A DNA stretch of 64,000 bases, taken from contig NC_088883.1 in assembly GCF_032884065.1 (NCBI RefSeq), forward strand, positions 22,935,637-22,999,636, in the 5' to 3' direction. Under the pieces are notes generated by a model. That model did not search any database, had not been told where the DNA came from, and saw only the letters and a program-made list of their open reading frames with translations. The position numbers and the translations under genes were made by a program. Of this stretch, positions 21,931 to 33,179 are shown piece after piece (position 1 is the first letter of the stretch; each line of letters begins with the position of its first letter). The DNA comes from Artemia franciscana. Lineage: Eukaryota > Arthropoda > Branchiopoda > Anostraca > Artemiidae.

Positions 21931-22680
21931 TTCGTAATTTATATGAGAATTGAGTATTCAAGCTTTTTTGGGGAATAGTTTCTTCTTCTAGTGGTTTAAA
22001 TCAGACAAATATTTAAAATATATTGCTAGTAATTAAATCTGGATAAGTTATATAGCTTCAATTACAAAATAGGATCGTGCTAGCAAGTCTTAATCAAGCT
22101 TACACTTATACAGATAATTATCTATGCTTGGTGCATGTTAATTTTTATCTTTCATCTTAAGTTTTTTGTTGTTGAAAAATTATTAGAAAAGAATCAGATT
22201 TGAATTCCAATTTTTGTTATTTCTTCACATTATTTACCTGTTTTAGAACCCAACTTAATCCTAACATCGATTTCGTATGGACTAAATTCTAGAATCCATC
22301 TATCAATAACTTGGAATCATACTACATATCCAAATTGGCTATTGAGAGTGAACTAGTTTTTAAAGTTTTTTAAGAAGCCAATTTAAAGTTTCTCTGAATC
22401 GTTTTACGCGGACGTCTTGGTTTTGACCTCATTTCTTTGCCTTCAATTTTGATTGTGCAGCGTGTGTAACATGAAAGTGTATCACAGTTTTAGCGGAGAC
22501 TCAGGTCGAATTGATGAATGTGATATTACATTTTGTAAAGCTACATATAATACTTGCCTGAGGCCAAAAAGTATAGTTTCTGCATGTTTTATCTAGAGCC
22601 TACAGTGTATGAACTGAAGAGGAGTTCTATGGTCTATGCTTAAATAACATCGAAGACCACACTGCCTTTCCATGATGAAA
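21930..22680. other. No gene seen
   Basis: AT-rich sequence. Part of 22530-22570 (AAAGCTACATATAATACTTG) resembles 31858-31876, so some of it belongs to a dispersed repeat. No exon recognised. Confidence 0.45.
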
Positions 22681-22912
22681 GTATTACACTTCAAAATAGG
22701 GATGAAACCTTTTAATCGACAGTGAACACATTTAAAAAATTTTTAACTGGATATTACGAACACATATACAGTGTCCATCATCAGCAGTAAAACTCCAGCA
22801 GGTTTTACTGCTGATGATGAACACTGTGTATGTGTTCGAAATATTCAGTTAAAAAATTTCATATCTGTTAACTGTCGATTAAAAGTTTTCATCCCTATTT
22901 TGAACTGTTATA
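22681..22912. repeat. 232-bp near-perfect palindrome (hairpin / fold-back element)
   Basis: The left arm from GTATTACACTTCAAAATAGG through GATGAAACCTTTTAATCGAC to GCAGTAAAAC is complementary, with few mismatches, to the right arm from GTTTTACTGCTGATGATG to CCCTATTTTGAACTG and TATAC. The loop is only about 8 nt (around 22794-22801). Arms are about 110 bp. It could be a fold-back MITE, an inverted duplication, or the source of a long hairpin RNA. Confidence 0.93.
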
Positions 22913-22979
22913 CTTACGGTCTCTGCTGTAGAGGATCATCTAAAGTTTTTCCGCCGAGCTTTCTTTGCAGAGTTACGGT

Positions 22980-23420
22980 TTTGACTCCGAGTAGAAAGCT
23001 CTGTTTGTGGTATAAGAAAGTTAAACCAATGATAAGAAAGTTAACTTTTGAACAAGGAAAGATAATATCTTTTTAATACTTATCAATAATCCTTGACGAG
23101 CTGATATGACACGAGTTTGAATAACACTCAATAGTTGCAAAAAACTAACTACTTCCTGATTCAACGCAAATTACGAGTTAAGTCGAAGCCGCACTTAGAC
23201 ATTCTTCAATGCGAATTGTTTAGAAGAAATGTAGGCAAGAAAGACCTTGTTTATTTGAAAACTTAATTGATTGGATGCACAAAGTGGACCTTCTTCACTG
23301 TCCCTCAAACGCATCATTAACTCTGTCACTGAAAGATGGGCATTTCCCATATTTTCGTAAGCACAATCACTTAAGGATTGGTCAGTCGATATAATTAGCA
23401 GTAGAGTGAACCAAGCCCCT
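22980..23420 (+). repeat. Dispersed repeat, copy 1 (pair with 31930-32400)
   Basis: Shared phrases in order: AAGTTAA...ACCA, TCAATAATCCTTGACGAGCTGATAT against TCAAAAATCTCTGACGAGCTGATATA, an ACCTTGTTTA(A/T)TTGAA box, and a GGATGCA or GTATGGATCCA segment. The tail includes GATTGGTCAGTC or GGATGGTTCAGTCTG followed by AACC(A/C)...CCCC. No protein domain recognised. Confidence 0.6.
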
Positions 23421-23886
23421 TAACCCCGCAAACTTTTTAGCAGAAAAGTACTTGTGAGCAGTAATATATGCATGTTGCATCTTGCGTAAGGCAAAAGTAC
23501 GAGAGCATTGTTCAATGTGAATTGTTTTGGAAATTATGTTCATCAGGCTTCTCCAACTAGCCTCGCTTCTTCCATCGCTAACTTTTTACCGGTTATATAC
23601 TCACTTTGTGCAGTTTGAAGCAGAATTACGCAAGAATTTTCAACTTCCGATAACTACTAAAAAATATTCTAGTACAAAATGCCTCGAAAGCAACTACTGA
23701 CTCCTCATAAAAAAGTTGTATAATGTAAACAAGTTTCAAGGAAATTAGAGTCCAAAAAAACAGCTGCCCTTTTGGTGTCCCAGGGGCATGAATAATCTTC
23801 TTTCCAATACAAGTAGACACAGATGTTCACGGGAGAACTGCTTGTCAAGACAGTGATGTTGCCCACTTTAGCAATTTTAGTTAATT

Positions 23887-24180
23887 TATGAAGCAATCAT
23901 GAAAAGACTGTAACCAGAGTTGCCACTCAGCTGAAAAAAAAATCGAGAGCAGGCCTCTGAGATAAATTCGAAACGAGTGTCGATTAGTTGCGATCAATAA
24001 ATTTGCCGCTTACAAGGCTTCATTGGCAATCATGAAAAGTCTGTTGCTGGAGTTGCCACTCTGTTGGAAAAAAAAATCTGGAGCAAGCTTCCAAGATATT
24101 CGTAATCAGCGTCAATTACTTGCGCTCAAGAGTTTGCCTGTTATGATGCTTCGCATTGCTTGCGATTTCCATCTTATATA
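23887..24180 (+). repeat. Tandem pair of the GTTGCCACT repeat
   Basis: Two adjacent copies (about 23887-24030 and 24031-24180) each begin GCAATCATGAAAAG(A)CTG and contain GAGTTGCCACTC, an A8-9 run, a GTCGATTA or GTCAATTA box and GCTTC(A/G)TT or GCTTCGCATTGC. They match 21745-21930. Confidence 0.8.
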
Positions 24181-24249
24181 ACATCATTCAAAATGAAAGT
24201 ATGTTTTTAACGTAATTTTGCAGGAAAGCGAAAATCAAGTTTTAAGCTA

Positions 24250-24570
24250 TTATACTTGTTAATTATTCAGAACACGCTTAAGTTCTTGATCTGAATGTAA
24301 GGTCTGAGAAAACTGGTTTCGTAGCAACAAAGATAAGTGATGGGTGACAGAATACATTTGACTTATATAATTTAAGCTATGAATTTGCAAATTAGGGGAT
24401 TGGGGGTAAAGTATAGCGGGGCTGGATGCAAAATGTGTTAGCTACAGTGAAGTGAGGATTGTTTTCTAGCTTCACGCTGTCCAAATATTTTACCCCCCTC
24501 CCTACTGATATGCAAATATATAGCTCAAATTACACAAGTCCAATACATTGTATTATCCAAGAAAACAGTT
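24250..24570 (+). mobile_element. MITE-like inverted-repeat element, copy 1
   Basis: The core AAAGTATAGCGGGGCTGGATGCAAAATGTGTTAGCTACA is shared with 45830-45875 and 51795-51835. The preceding GTGATGGGTGACAGAATACA is shared with 35425-35445. Flanks such as AAGCTATGAATTTGCAAATTAGGGG and, inverted, CCCTCCCTACTGATATGCAAATATATAGCTC make an internal inverted repeat. There is no coding capacity, so it is a non-autonomous element whose parent transposon is not identified. Confidence 0.6.
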
Positions 24571-24737
24571 CATATAGATCTACAGATCAACATTCGTTAA
24601 ATTAAGTTATAAAGTGATTAACTTCGGTCATATGTAGTATGATCATTATGTAGTACGGTCCTATTACCATGTCTTTCATCTAGCCAGCACTTTACGCAGG
24701 AAATTTGTAAAGTTTAATTTTTATCCCACCTGTCTCC

Positions 24738-24783
24738 CACTTGGTACATGGGCATCCACTCCTGGATGCCCATGTACCAAGTG
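24738..24783. repeat. Perfect 20-bp stem palindrome at LINE 5' junction
   Basis: CACTTGGTACATGGGCATCC (24738-24757) and its exact complement at 24764-24783 enclose the 6-nt loop ACTCCT. The LINE coding sequence becomes recognisable immediately afterwards. Confidence 0.9.
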
Positions 24784-26665
24784 TACAAATACACAAACAA
24801 AATGATTATAGGAGGATCAACAAAGAAATCAAGAAAAGTGCATGGACAGATAAGAGAAACTACATTGAGCAAAAAATAACACAAGCCGAAGATGCAGCGA
24901 AGAGAGGAGACTCGAGGACCCTTTATAAACTAACGAATGAAATAATAGGCAAGAAACCGATTCAAGATGGACCTGTAAGAAATCCTGATGGCGTTCTCAT
25001 CACCAAGCGATCGGCTATTGATGAAACATGGGCCAACCATTTTGAACAGCTTTTGAATAGACCACCGCCTGATGAGCTTCTAGTTGTACCCTCTATAGCT
25101 TTCCTCAAGCTTGACATCAATACAGAACCCCCGACTCTTGACGAATTACTAACAGCCGCAAAGAAATTAAAAAACGGCAAGGCACCAGGCGAAGACCGTA
25201 TCACGGCGGAGTTGATAAAGGCATCAATCAGTTCATGCATATCTATATGGCTGTCCTTGTTCCGAAAAATTTGGATGACACAAAAAGTACCAACAGATTG
25301 GAGGCGCAGCACACTCATAAAACTCTTCAAAAAAGGCGATAAGACAATACCTGGGAATTGGAGAGGTATTAGTCTCTCATCCACACATGGCAAACTTCTT
25401 TCACTAATAATCCTTCACAGAATACAGAGTCCACTTGACAAGTACTTGAGAGAAAAGCAACATGGTTTTAGACCAGGACGTTCGGGTACCGATTTGATCT
25501 TCACACTAAGGATGTTAATTGATGATAGCCGAGAATGGCAAAATAAATTGTACATGGCATTTATAGACTTTGAAAAGGCCTTTGACTCGCTGCATCGGGA
25601 GACTCTATGGAAACTACTAACCTTTTATGGGATCCCTGAGAAGTTAATAGCCCTGAGAAGTTAATAATGGCTCTATACGAAGAATCTGAATGCTGTGTTA
25701 AAACAACAGAAGGAAGGACAAGATACTTTCGTGTCCTTTCCGGTGTTAAACAAGGCTGTGTCTTGTCACCTTTCCTGTTTGCGTTAGCCATTGACCATCT
25801 GCTCCGTAACACTGGCACCAGAAGCATACAATTAAACGTAGAACACCAAATTAATGATCTAGACTTTGCCGACGATATCACGCTTATTGAGTCCCGTAAA
25901 CAAAGACTACAAAAATTTCTAGAAGATGCACGTGGCAGAGGCCGACTTATGGGACTAAGAATCAACGCTGATAAAACAAAAAGTATGGCAGTAACCGATT
26001 CGCCTCTACACCTGAGATGCGATAACCAGGACATTGAGCAGGTTCTAGAATTTAAATATCTCGGGAGCACAGTGTAAAATACGGGATCAACTGAAAAAGA
26101 TACATCATGCCGCATTGGGCAGGCCTCCGGCACATTCAATAGACTGAAACCGATATGGAGGTCGCAGAATTTCTCCCTCCGACTCAAGCTTCGTCTATTC
26201 AATAGCAACGTCATCCCCGTCCTGTTATATGCTTCCGAAACCTGGCATCTGAATAACACGCAAGAAAGGCGAATTCTAGCTTTCGAGAATATATGTCTCC
26301 GGAGAATACTAAACATCCATTGGTCACAAAAAATATCTAATGAGAAGGTGAGACGGATGACGGGACAATCCATAGTGACAGATATCATTAGGAGACGTCA
26401 GTGGAAATACTTGGGGCATGTACTTCGTATGGACGATTCCCGGATCCCGAAAGCGATGTTCCAGAGGCAACCAGAAGGAAGAAGAAGAAGAGACAGGCCG
26501 CGCAATACACTGCGGCTCACCTATCAGACGGACCTGCGAAACATAAATGCTTCCCTTCAACCGGCGTGGGAAGTTGTCCTTGCTGCGGCGCACATGAGGG
26601 ATGGCTGGCAGCTTCTCGTTGATGCCCTGGGCGCCTCTGGAGGCACAGGAGGATCTAAGGTCTAA
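24784..26665 (+). pseudogene. LINE reverse transcriptase, one duplication frameshift and one stop
   Basis: Motifs in order: KNGKAPGEDRITAELIK, VPTDWRRSTLIKLFKKGD, NWRGISLSSTHGKLLS, KQHGFRPGRSGTDLIF and AFIDFEKAFDSLHRETLW. After the shift come VLSGVKQGCVLSPFLF, LDFADDITLIES (catalytic Asp pair) and EFKYLGSTV. At 25632-25664 the 17-nt segment CCCTGAGAAGTTAATAG is tandemly duplicated, changing frame between IPEKLI and MALYEE. A TAA at 26075-26077 interrupts the frame after YLGSTV, and reading continues with VLLYASETWHLNN and the tail to 26665. Only two lesions suggest a relatively young copy. Confidence 0.88.
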
Positions 26666-26690
26666 GGTAAGGTGTCTCTAGTTTTTTGTT
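24784..26690 (+). mobile_element. 5'-truncated LINE (reverse transcriptase, no RNase H)
   Basis: A plus-strand element contains the RT and C-terminal domains but no endonuclease. The 3' end is marked by GGAGGATCTAAGGTCTAAGGTAAGG just after the last codons. Its RT motifs differ from those of the LINE at 2936-6330, so it is another lineage. The C-terminal LGHVLRMDDSRIPKA and GRRRRDRPRNT motifs are typical of endonuclease/RT elements that lack RNase H. Confidence 0.88.
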
Positions 26691-27148
26691 GTTACAAAAC
26701 CAAAACAATCCTTTTTGACAGAAAAGGATAACATTTGAATTACGATGTATTATTTATTTTTTGATAGACTAAGGCACTTTGTATAGAAGGAGTTGTCACA
26801 AAAAATTCAAAAGGGGTTCATTTGATTGGAAATTGAAAGGGCTAGTTCTCTTTTTAATAGTCAAAAGTGTCTGGAGGGCAACCCCTCCCCCCAAAATCCA
26901 TAATTTTTAACGAAGAAGCGACGGGAAATACTGCAACTGGCTCGTGATAGGTTAGGTAACCATAACGTATGGTCCGATGACGGCTGTATTTTCGCTCGAT
27001 CTGGAACTGACACTCTGTCACGCCGATTTTGATGACATCTAATCTGAATGTTTTTTTTTCATTATAGTAGTTACAAATGTGTTCTTTAGTATTTATATTC
27101 TTTCATAGTCATAGTTCTTCAGTAGAAAGTAGGATGATTTATTTATGA
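26690..27148. other. No gene seen; short dispersed repeat
   Basis: AATAGTCAAAAGTGTCTGGAGGGCAAC at 26855-26885 resembles TAAGAGTCAAAAGAGATTGGAGGGCAAGC at 30765-30795, which marks a dispersed repeat family. The rest is unassigned. Confidence 0.5.
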
Positions 27149-29601
27149 ATGTTTTCGCGACTACCACAGTTAGAAAACAATCGTTTTTCGTTAGATAACA
27201 TTTCATCGAGTTATGTTGGTAGCCGGTCGGAATTTTTGGATAAACAGTCTGCAAGGCTTAGCAAATATGTTGCAGTAGATGATGTGAGTGCGCCCGTTAT
27301 GCTGTCCAGATTCCAGACTCTCAACTGGAATTGCCGTTTAACTACTTCAAATGAAGATGTAGTTGATATAATTAACAAACTTAACAGTGAGGTGTAAGTG
27401 ATAGGTACTTGTGAATCATTTATTAATCAACAGTGTCCTGCTTCGTTACTCAATTTTCCAGGTTACACACTTATTTCCAAGAGCTGGTCAGCGATAGGAA
27501 GAGGAGGTTTAGCATTTATAATCAAGGATGATGTGAAAATTTAAAGTAAGGGAAGATTTGTCTTTATGAATTAAAGCTAAGATTGAAACTTTTGCTATTG
27601 AAATAGTGACAAGTAATAATGATCCACTTCTTATTTCATCGGTGTATAGATCCCCTAGTGCTAGCCTGGATTTTTTCCGAGACGAATTTGAAATCCTAAT
27701 TTCTGAAAAAATTCAAAATTTTGATAAAATGTTAATCGTGAGTGACTTTAACTTTGATTTATTATATCTTTAAGGCAATAAGTTGGATTTCCTTAATGTC
27801 ATGCTTTCATTTGGTCTTTTCCTGTTAAATTCTATCTCATCCCGATTAACGGACCATTCTGCAACTTTGATTGATAATGTTTTTGTCAGTTAAGTTTTCG
27901 TGGAAGATAGCACGTGTGACGTATTTAACCCATTCTGGTTCAGACCACTTTCCGCTTCTTTGTTCGTTGCAGAAGTAATCAGAATGTAAAATTAAAAGAA
28001 AAAATAAAATTCTTGAGCGTGACATGGAAGAAGTTAATCTGGCTAAATTTAAAAATGAAGTTAGTTCGTTGGATTGGGAGGTGGTTTACAGTGAATAGGA
28101 TGATGCTTCAAAAGCTTTTAATATTTTTTCAGATATCCTTTACCCTGTGTTTGAGAAAAATTGCCCATTGAAAGAAATTAATCGTAAGAAAGCTAAACCG
28201 AGAAAGCCATGGATTAGTGATGAAATTTTGAGTTTAATACGCCAGAGAAATAAATTGTATTGTCAGGTTGACAATCACCTTGATAACCCATCTGAAGTGA
28301 TTTTAAATGAGTTTAAAGAGTTGAGAAATTACGTAAATAAATCAAGAGGAAATGCAAAGAATGAGTATTAGTTAAACGGTTTGAAGAGTGAGGAAGGTAA
28401 TATAAAAGATACTTGGGGAATTGTCCGTAAAGTGATAGGGTGTGAAAAAAAATATACGAGTATAACCTGATTAAAAGCTAAGAATAGAGTTATTGATGAT
28501 AATTTGGAAATAGCAAATTACATGGGTGACTATTTTTTGAAGATTTGTAGTGATATGCGGAATGAAGTGTCTAGAGGTGGCGGTGCCTACAATATTAACA
28601 CACATCCTTTAAGCATGCAGGATGGGTTTGAATTTGTACAATGTACTGTTGAAGATGTTGAAAAAATTGTTTGTGGTCTTAAATCAAATTCTTCCGGTGT
28701 AGATGGATTGAACCTAAAGGCTGTTAATTTTGTGTCGGTGTATCTTTTGCCGGTACAGGTTTATTTAATTCATCTGTCAATTGTTAAAGGACATTTTACC
28801 ATCGGAACTGAAACAGTCTAAAATCATACTTTTACATGAAGGTGGGGATCCCTCGGACCCCTGTAACTGGCGACCGACTTCCATTTTACATTTATTTAGT
28901 GAAATTTATGAAAAAGTTATTTATAAGCGATGGTATGATTTTTTTTTGATTCGAAGAAAATATTGTATGATGGCCAGTTTGGTTTCAGAAGTAAACATTC
29001 CACTAGTCATGCGGTGCACCATCTTTTAAATTTTGTTGATAATGCACATGAAAATAATATGGTTTCTTTCGCTGTTTTTGTAGATTTCCGTAAGGCTTTT
29101 CACACTGTTGAATTTAATACTCTTCTAAGTAGACTAAGCGGGCTTGGGTTAGGTAGTACTTGTGTAAAGTGGTTTTTATCGTACTTGCATGGCCGCACTA
29201 TCAAAGTTGCTTTATCAGATATGTTAAGCAGAGAGTTCGGTGTTAAGTGTGGAGTGCCTCAAGGTTCCGTGCTGGGACCTCTATTTTATCTTATTTATGT
29301 TAATTCCTAGACTTCACATGTTGGAGAGGAGGCGCTGACCTCTTTCGCGGACGACACTGCGATAACCGTAATTGGTAGTTGTTTGGTGCAGGTTGTACAC
29401 AAGGCTAATTTAGCACTTGAACGTTTGCACAGTTTAACGGTTGGTAGTTCCCTAGCAGTTAACGCATCTAAAACAAATTACATTATTTTTAGTACGACAG
29501 GTAGGTTACTTAACGATAATGATAATATATTTTTTGGACATTCAATCGAATTAGCTCCTTTAAAAGTTTCAGTGATATTTCCAGCTGTTACAGAGTGGTA
29601 A
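27149..29601 (+). pseudogene. CR1/Jockey-type LINE, endonuclease and reverse transcriptase, heavily mutated
   Basis: 27149-27397 gives FQTLNWNCRLTTSNEDV near the start of the endonuclease region. Fragments at 27398-27960 include ISSVYRSPSASLDFF, IVSDFNFDLLY and LTDHSATLIDNVFVS, with several stops. The RT region includes KPRKPWISDEILSLI (28190-28240), NSSGVDGLNLKAV, DPSDPCNWRPTSILHLFSEI, GQFGFRSKHSTSHAV, FVDFRKAFHTVEFNTLL, CGVPQGSVLGPLFYLIYVN and, after a stop, TSFADDTAI. The C-terminal end is lost at about 29601, where another repeat begins. The GVPQGSVLGP motif and order fit the CR1/Jockey group. It is more decayed than its neighbour at 24784-26690. Confidence 0.85.
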
Positions 29602-30130
29602 TGCCTATCCAACCGTATGAGCCCTTTCTGAAGTTTCTACGGCAACAAATGGCCACCTCAAAATTTCTATCAGACATTTCGGGAAAATACGGCGTTTGGG
29701 GGGGGATTATCTGCCCTCCAATCAGTTTTACACTTAAAAAGGGAACTAGGACTTCTGATTACCAATCCAATAAGCCCCTCTGAAGCTTATACGACCACCC
29801 TTTAAAAAAACCTTGTATGCCCCTAGGGCATAACTTACAACTCTTGCCCTGAGGGCTGTGGTGGGGTATCATCCTCAAAGACATAATTTCCGGACCTTAC
29901 AACTATGCTGAAGCAAAATGACTGTCTCGAAATTTCGACTGGATGTGTTTGGGTAAATGATAGGCGTGATAGGGGGGTTGGCTGGCCTTCAATCACATTT
30001 GACTATTAAAAAGCGCATTAGCCCCTTCAATTTCCAATCAAATGAGCTCTTTTAGGAGTTTCTTCGACAACTCCTTCTATACGAAGTGCCCTGGTCTAAA
30101 AAAAAAAATAATAATACTTGTTGTCCACAT
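29601..30130 (+). repeat. Dispersed repeat related to the 39290-40030 family, two part copies
   Basis: Two related blocks: CTCCAATCAGTTTTACACTTAAAAAGGGAACTAGGACTT near 29715, and CTTCAATCACATTTGACTATTAAAAAGCGCATTAGCC near 29990. Both continue with a CCAATC(A/C)AATGAGC or AAGCCCCTC segment and a CGACAAC or CGACCACC box. The same phrase (TTTTGGTCACTTAAAAAGGGCACTAGAACTT) is in 39530-39600 and a variant at 42185-42225. Non-coding. Confidence 0.65.
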
Positions 30131-30930
30131 CGCTCTTTGCTTAGGCAGCGTTGTATAGCGCTGAATACGATACTACTACTATGACTACTATTACAACTAT
30201 GCGTAAGAGTATGAAGGTGAAGAGTATGAAGGTTTTTTTTTTGGGGGGGGGGGTAAACTTAATCACAATACGCCGTCTGTATGCGGGTTGTCAAAAGGGT
30301 GTAACAGCAATATTTTTGAAACAGTTTAGTGTGTGAAGTTGAAACTAACAGGTCTTGTTGTGGGGGATGTTAATTAACCAAGAGAAAATATTTACACCCT
30401 ATTGCTACTGATTCTACTCACACTACTGCTACTACTATCACTACTTCTACTGGTACTACCAAAACTAAGGGTAATGAGGCAAAAATTTGGAGATATTGAA
30501 ACTGTATGGAATTAAATCGAAACTATGTCTACACAGGTTGTTAAGACGACGTATCAGAAATGCTTCAGCAATGGTTCATGGTATTAAGTTTAAACTTTCA
30601 GCGTCTGTTGAAGGGGATGTTGAAGAAACTAAAGGTGCTATGCGCATACTGCTACTAATGCTGATGCAACTACAGCTACTACACAAGCTAAGAGTATTAA
30701 AGGGAAGCTTTCAAGGAATATTTAGGTGGACGTTGAACTAAATAAAAAAGTTCTAGTGTCATTTTTAAGAGTCAAAAGAGATTGGAGGGCAAGCAACACT
30801 CCTCCCAAGCCCATTTATTTTCCATACACATCGAATCAAAATTTGAAGACAGTCATTTTATTCAGCATCGTAGAATGGTCCAGTAACTATGTCTCTAGGA
30901 TATTGGATATCTGAACCCCCCCTCCCCACA
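30130..30930 (+). repeat. Dispersed repeat with ACT trinucleotide tracts
   Basis: Imperfect ACT/TAC tracts at 30165-30200, 30410-30465 and 30645-30690 alternate with GAAACT(T/A)TCAG-like and GGGGATGTT boxes. A run of 9 T followed by 11 G starts at 30232. From 30765 the segment resembles 26855-26885. Open frames inside are incidental. Confidence 0.6.
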
Positions 30931-31930
30931 ATTATGTAATCGGCCCTAATTTTTTTTATAAATAAATCAAAAGGCACTGTGTGCATATCTGAACGATAGG
31001 GGGTATTAAGTTGAAATTTTCGGGCTAGTATTATTACTACTTCTGCTCTTACAACTTAAATAAAAAAAGAGTGTAAGAGTATACAAGTTGTCAAAGAGCA
31101 CAGAAAGAACTTTTTGGAATGAGATTATATTTTTTTTTTTTTTTTTTAGTCAGCTTGAGGATGTATAAAATTAAAGTGAACAATAATGATCGAGCACTGT
31201 TCATAAGCATTCATATACAGAACATAATTTGCATTATACAAAAAAAAAACGATAAACGTGGATTGTCAGTTTAATATACATATTGTGATATTTATTCCAT
31301 AAGTTTCAATATTTTTTTATTTATTAAAGTCAAAAAAGTGAAAACATTTAAACATATTATTTTGCTTTCATTAAAGTGCAAATTATGTTCTGCTCTTGAG
31401 AAGGCATGGGGGCTGTCTGCACTACTCATGTTAATTTTTGCTCGTTATTAGTTTGTCTCGGTTATTTATTGTAATTTCTGTTCGTTTTGGGTTTCATTTG
31501 TGGTAGTTTTACGCTTGGAAGATTATTTGACCTTATTTCCCTTTCTTTCCTTTTTCCTTTTCTTTGAAAAACCCGTTTTGTGGAAAAAGCTTTAAAAATT
31601 AATTCTAGAATGGGCTTCGCCGAATTAGCTAAAAACTTAGAAGCCAATCACATGTCTAAATTGGCAACTAATTTTTAGAAGCTAATTTAAATTTTCCCTG
31701 TATTGTGTTGCGCTTGGAATAATTTGGATTTGTCTCCTTGTATTTTGTCGGCCACCGATTTTCGTTTACTATTTGGAAGTATTTTAGGTCTAGTTTCTGT
31801 AGTTTCTACGGAAAGTTCGGTCCTCAGACCGGAATGATGGATATGAGATCTCTTTGGAAAGCTACATATAATGCTGGATAAAACCATTATATATCAAAGC
31901 ACTGTATAGCTATGTAAAAGGATACTTTTC
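30930..31930. other. No gene seen
   Basis: AT-rich with T-runs (31126-31148) and A-runs. Minus-strand open frames at 31647-31462 and 31887-31687 lack known domains. The part around 31858 shares AAAGCTACATATAAT with 22540, so it probably belongs to the start of the 31930-32400 repeat. Confidence 0.45.
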
Positions 31931-32400
31931 TCTTGAGAAAGTAAGACCGAGGCAAGAAAATAAACTTATAACCAGAATAGACAAGATCTTTTCAATGTTT
32001 ATCAAAAATCTCTGACGAGCTGATATACATGACACCTGTTTTTCATACGAAAATGCATTCAGGATTTGTACCATTTTCAATATTTCAGCAAGTCACGGCC
32101 CCTCACCTAATTCACGCCAATGGCCCTTATTGCCAATTTAATGGCCCGTTGCCAACTTCATTGCAGAAATGCAGGGGGGAAGCACCTTGTTTAATTTGAA
32201 GACGGACAGTGATTTTCAATAGGTATGTTCGGATGTATGGATCCAATCCTTGTTGTCCTTTAAACTCACCGCCATCTCTTTTTTCAAAGAGATAGGCATA
32301 TTCCGTCTTGTTCGAAACGGGATCACATAGGGATGGTTCAGTCTGTATTATTGGAGGCATAATGGACCAGATCCCTTCAGCCCTCCCAACCCCACTGTCC
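31930..32400 (+). repeat. Dispersed repeat, copy 2 (pair with 22980-23420)
   Basis: GAAAGTAAGACCGAGG...TCTCTGACGAGCTGATATACATGACAC, then ACCTTGTTTAATTTGAAGAC, a CCTTTAAACTC box and GGATGGTTCAGTCTGTATTAT follow the order of the first copy. A minus-strand open frame at 32555-32127 spans part of it and has no known domain. Confidence 0.6.
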
Positions 32401-33060
32401 GAATTAAAATTCAATAAAGTATTTTTTGAAATATAACTTAAACCATGAAATAGGTAAAAAATAATTAAACGATGGATTTTTTTATTAAACACCAATAAAA
32501 CAAAATAATAGAACGATGAATTTTCAAAACAAGAATCTTCTTTGATGAACTTCACTCAGCACTATAGACACCCTTTAAAAAAAAACAAAAAAAACGCATT
32601 AATTAATAATAACAGCAATAGCTTAAATTATGTATAGGGTCTATCACAATGAGGTTTAATTAATACTCAGATCTAGTGAGTGCAAAATTGAGCCAATCAG
32701 ATTTCTCATAGTATTTCTTACTGGCTAAAAAATTAATGAAAAAATTCCAAAAGGGTCAAATTAGCGCTAGTTAAATCTCAGTATTAGTACAGTATCCTTG
32801 CAAATGGGCCTTAAAACAATTAAGAACGGAGAAAAGCTCCATACACAACTATACAGTTTTTGGAAGTAGCAGGTGCCGAATTGTTAGAGACGTGGATGAA
32901 GAATTAAAAAAACAAAGCTGAAAACATACGGCGCGAAAGAGCTTAAGAAGATGCAACTTTGCTTTGAAGGTTTGGTTGTTTTGAGAATCAGGAGGCTATT
33001 AACGTTTGAATTTTTAGTGACGAAAAGTGTCGTCAAATTTCACTAATTTTGCTCATTTAT
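32400..33060. other. No gene seen
   Basis: AT-rich sequence without a recognised exon. AACAATAAAA-like and ATTAATTAAT runs occur. Confidence 0.45.
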
Positions 33061-33179
33061 TTTACAGTCCAACGTGGCAACGCTGACAAAAATTCGGGAC
33101 TGCCCTAAACTTCATAATTTTCGAACAATAAAAAGAAAAAATCTTAGAAAGGCGCGGTTTTTGGGGGATGAAGAAAAGA

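Noticed and set aside
32127-32555. Minus-strand 142-codon frame as a gene
   Set aside because: It lies over a dispersed repeat shared with 22980-23420, where the frame is not kept.
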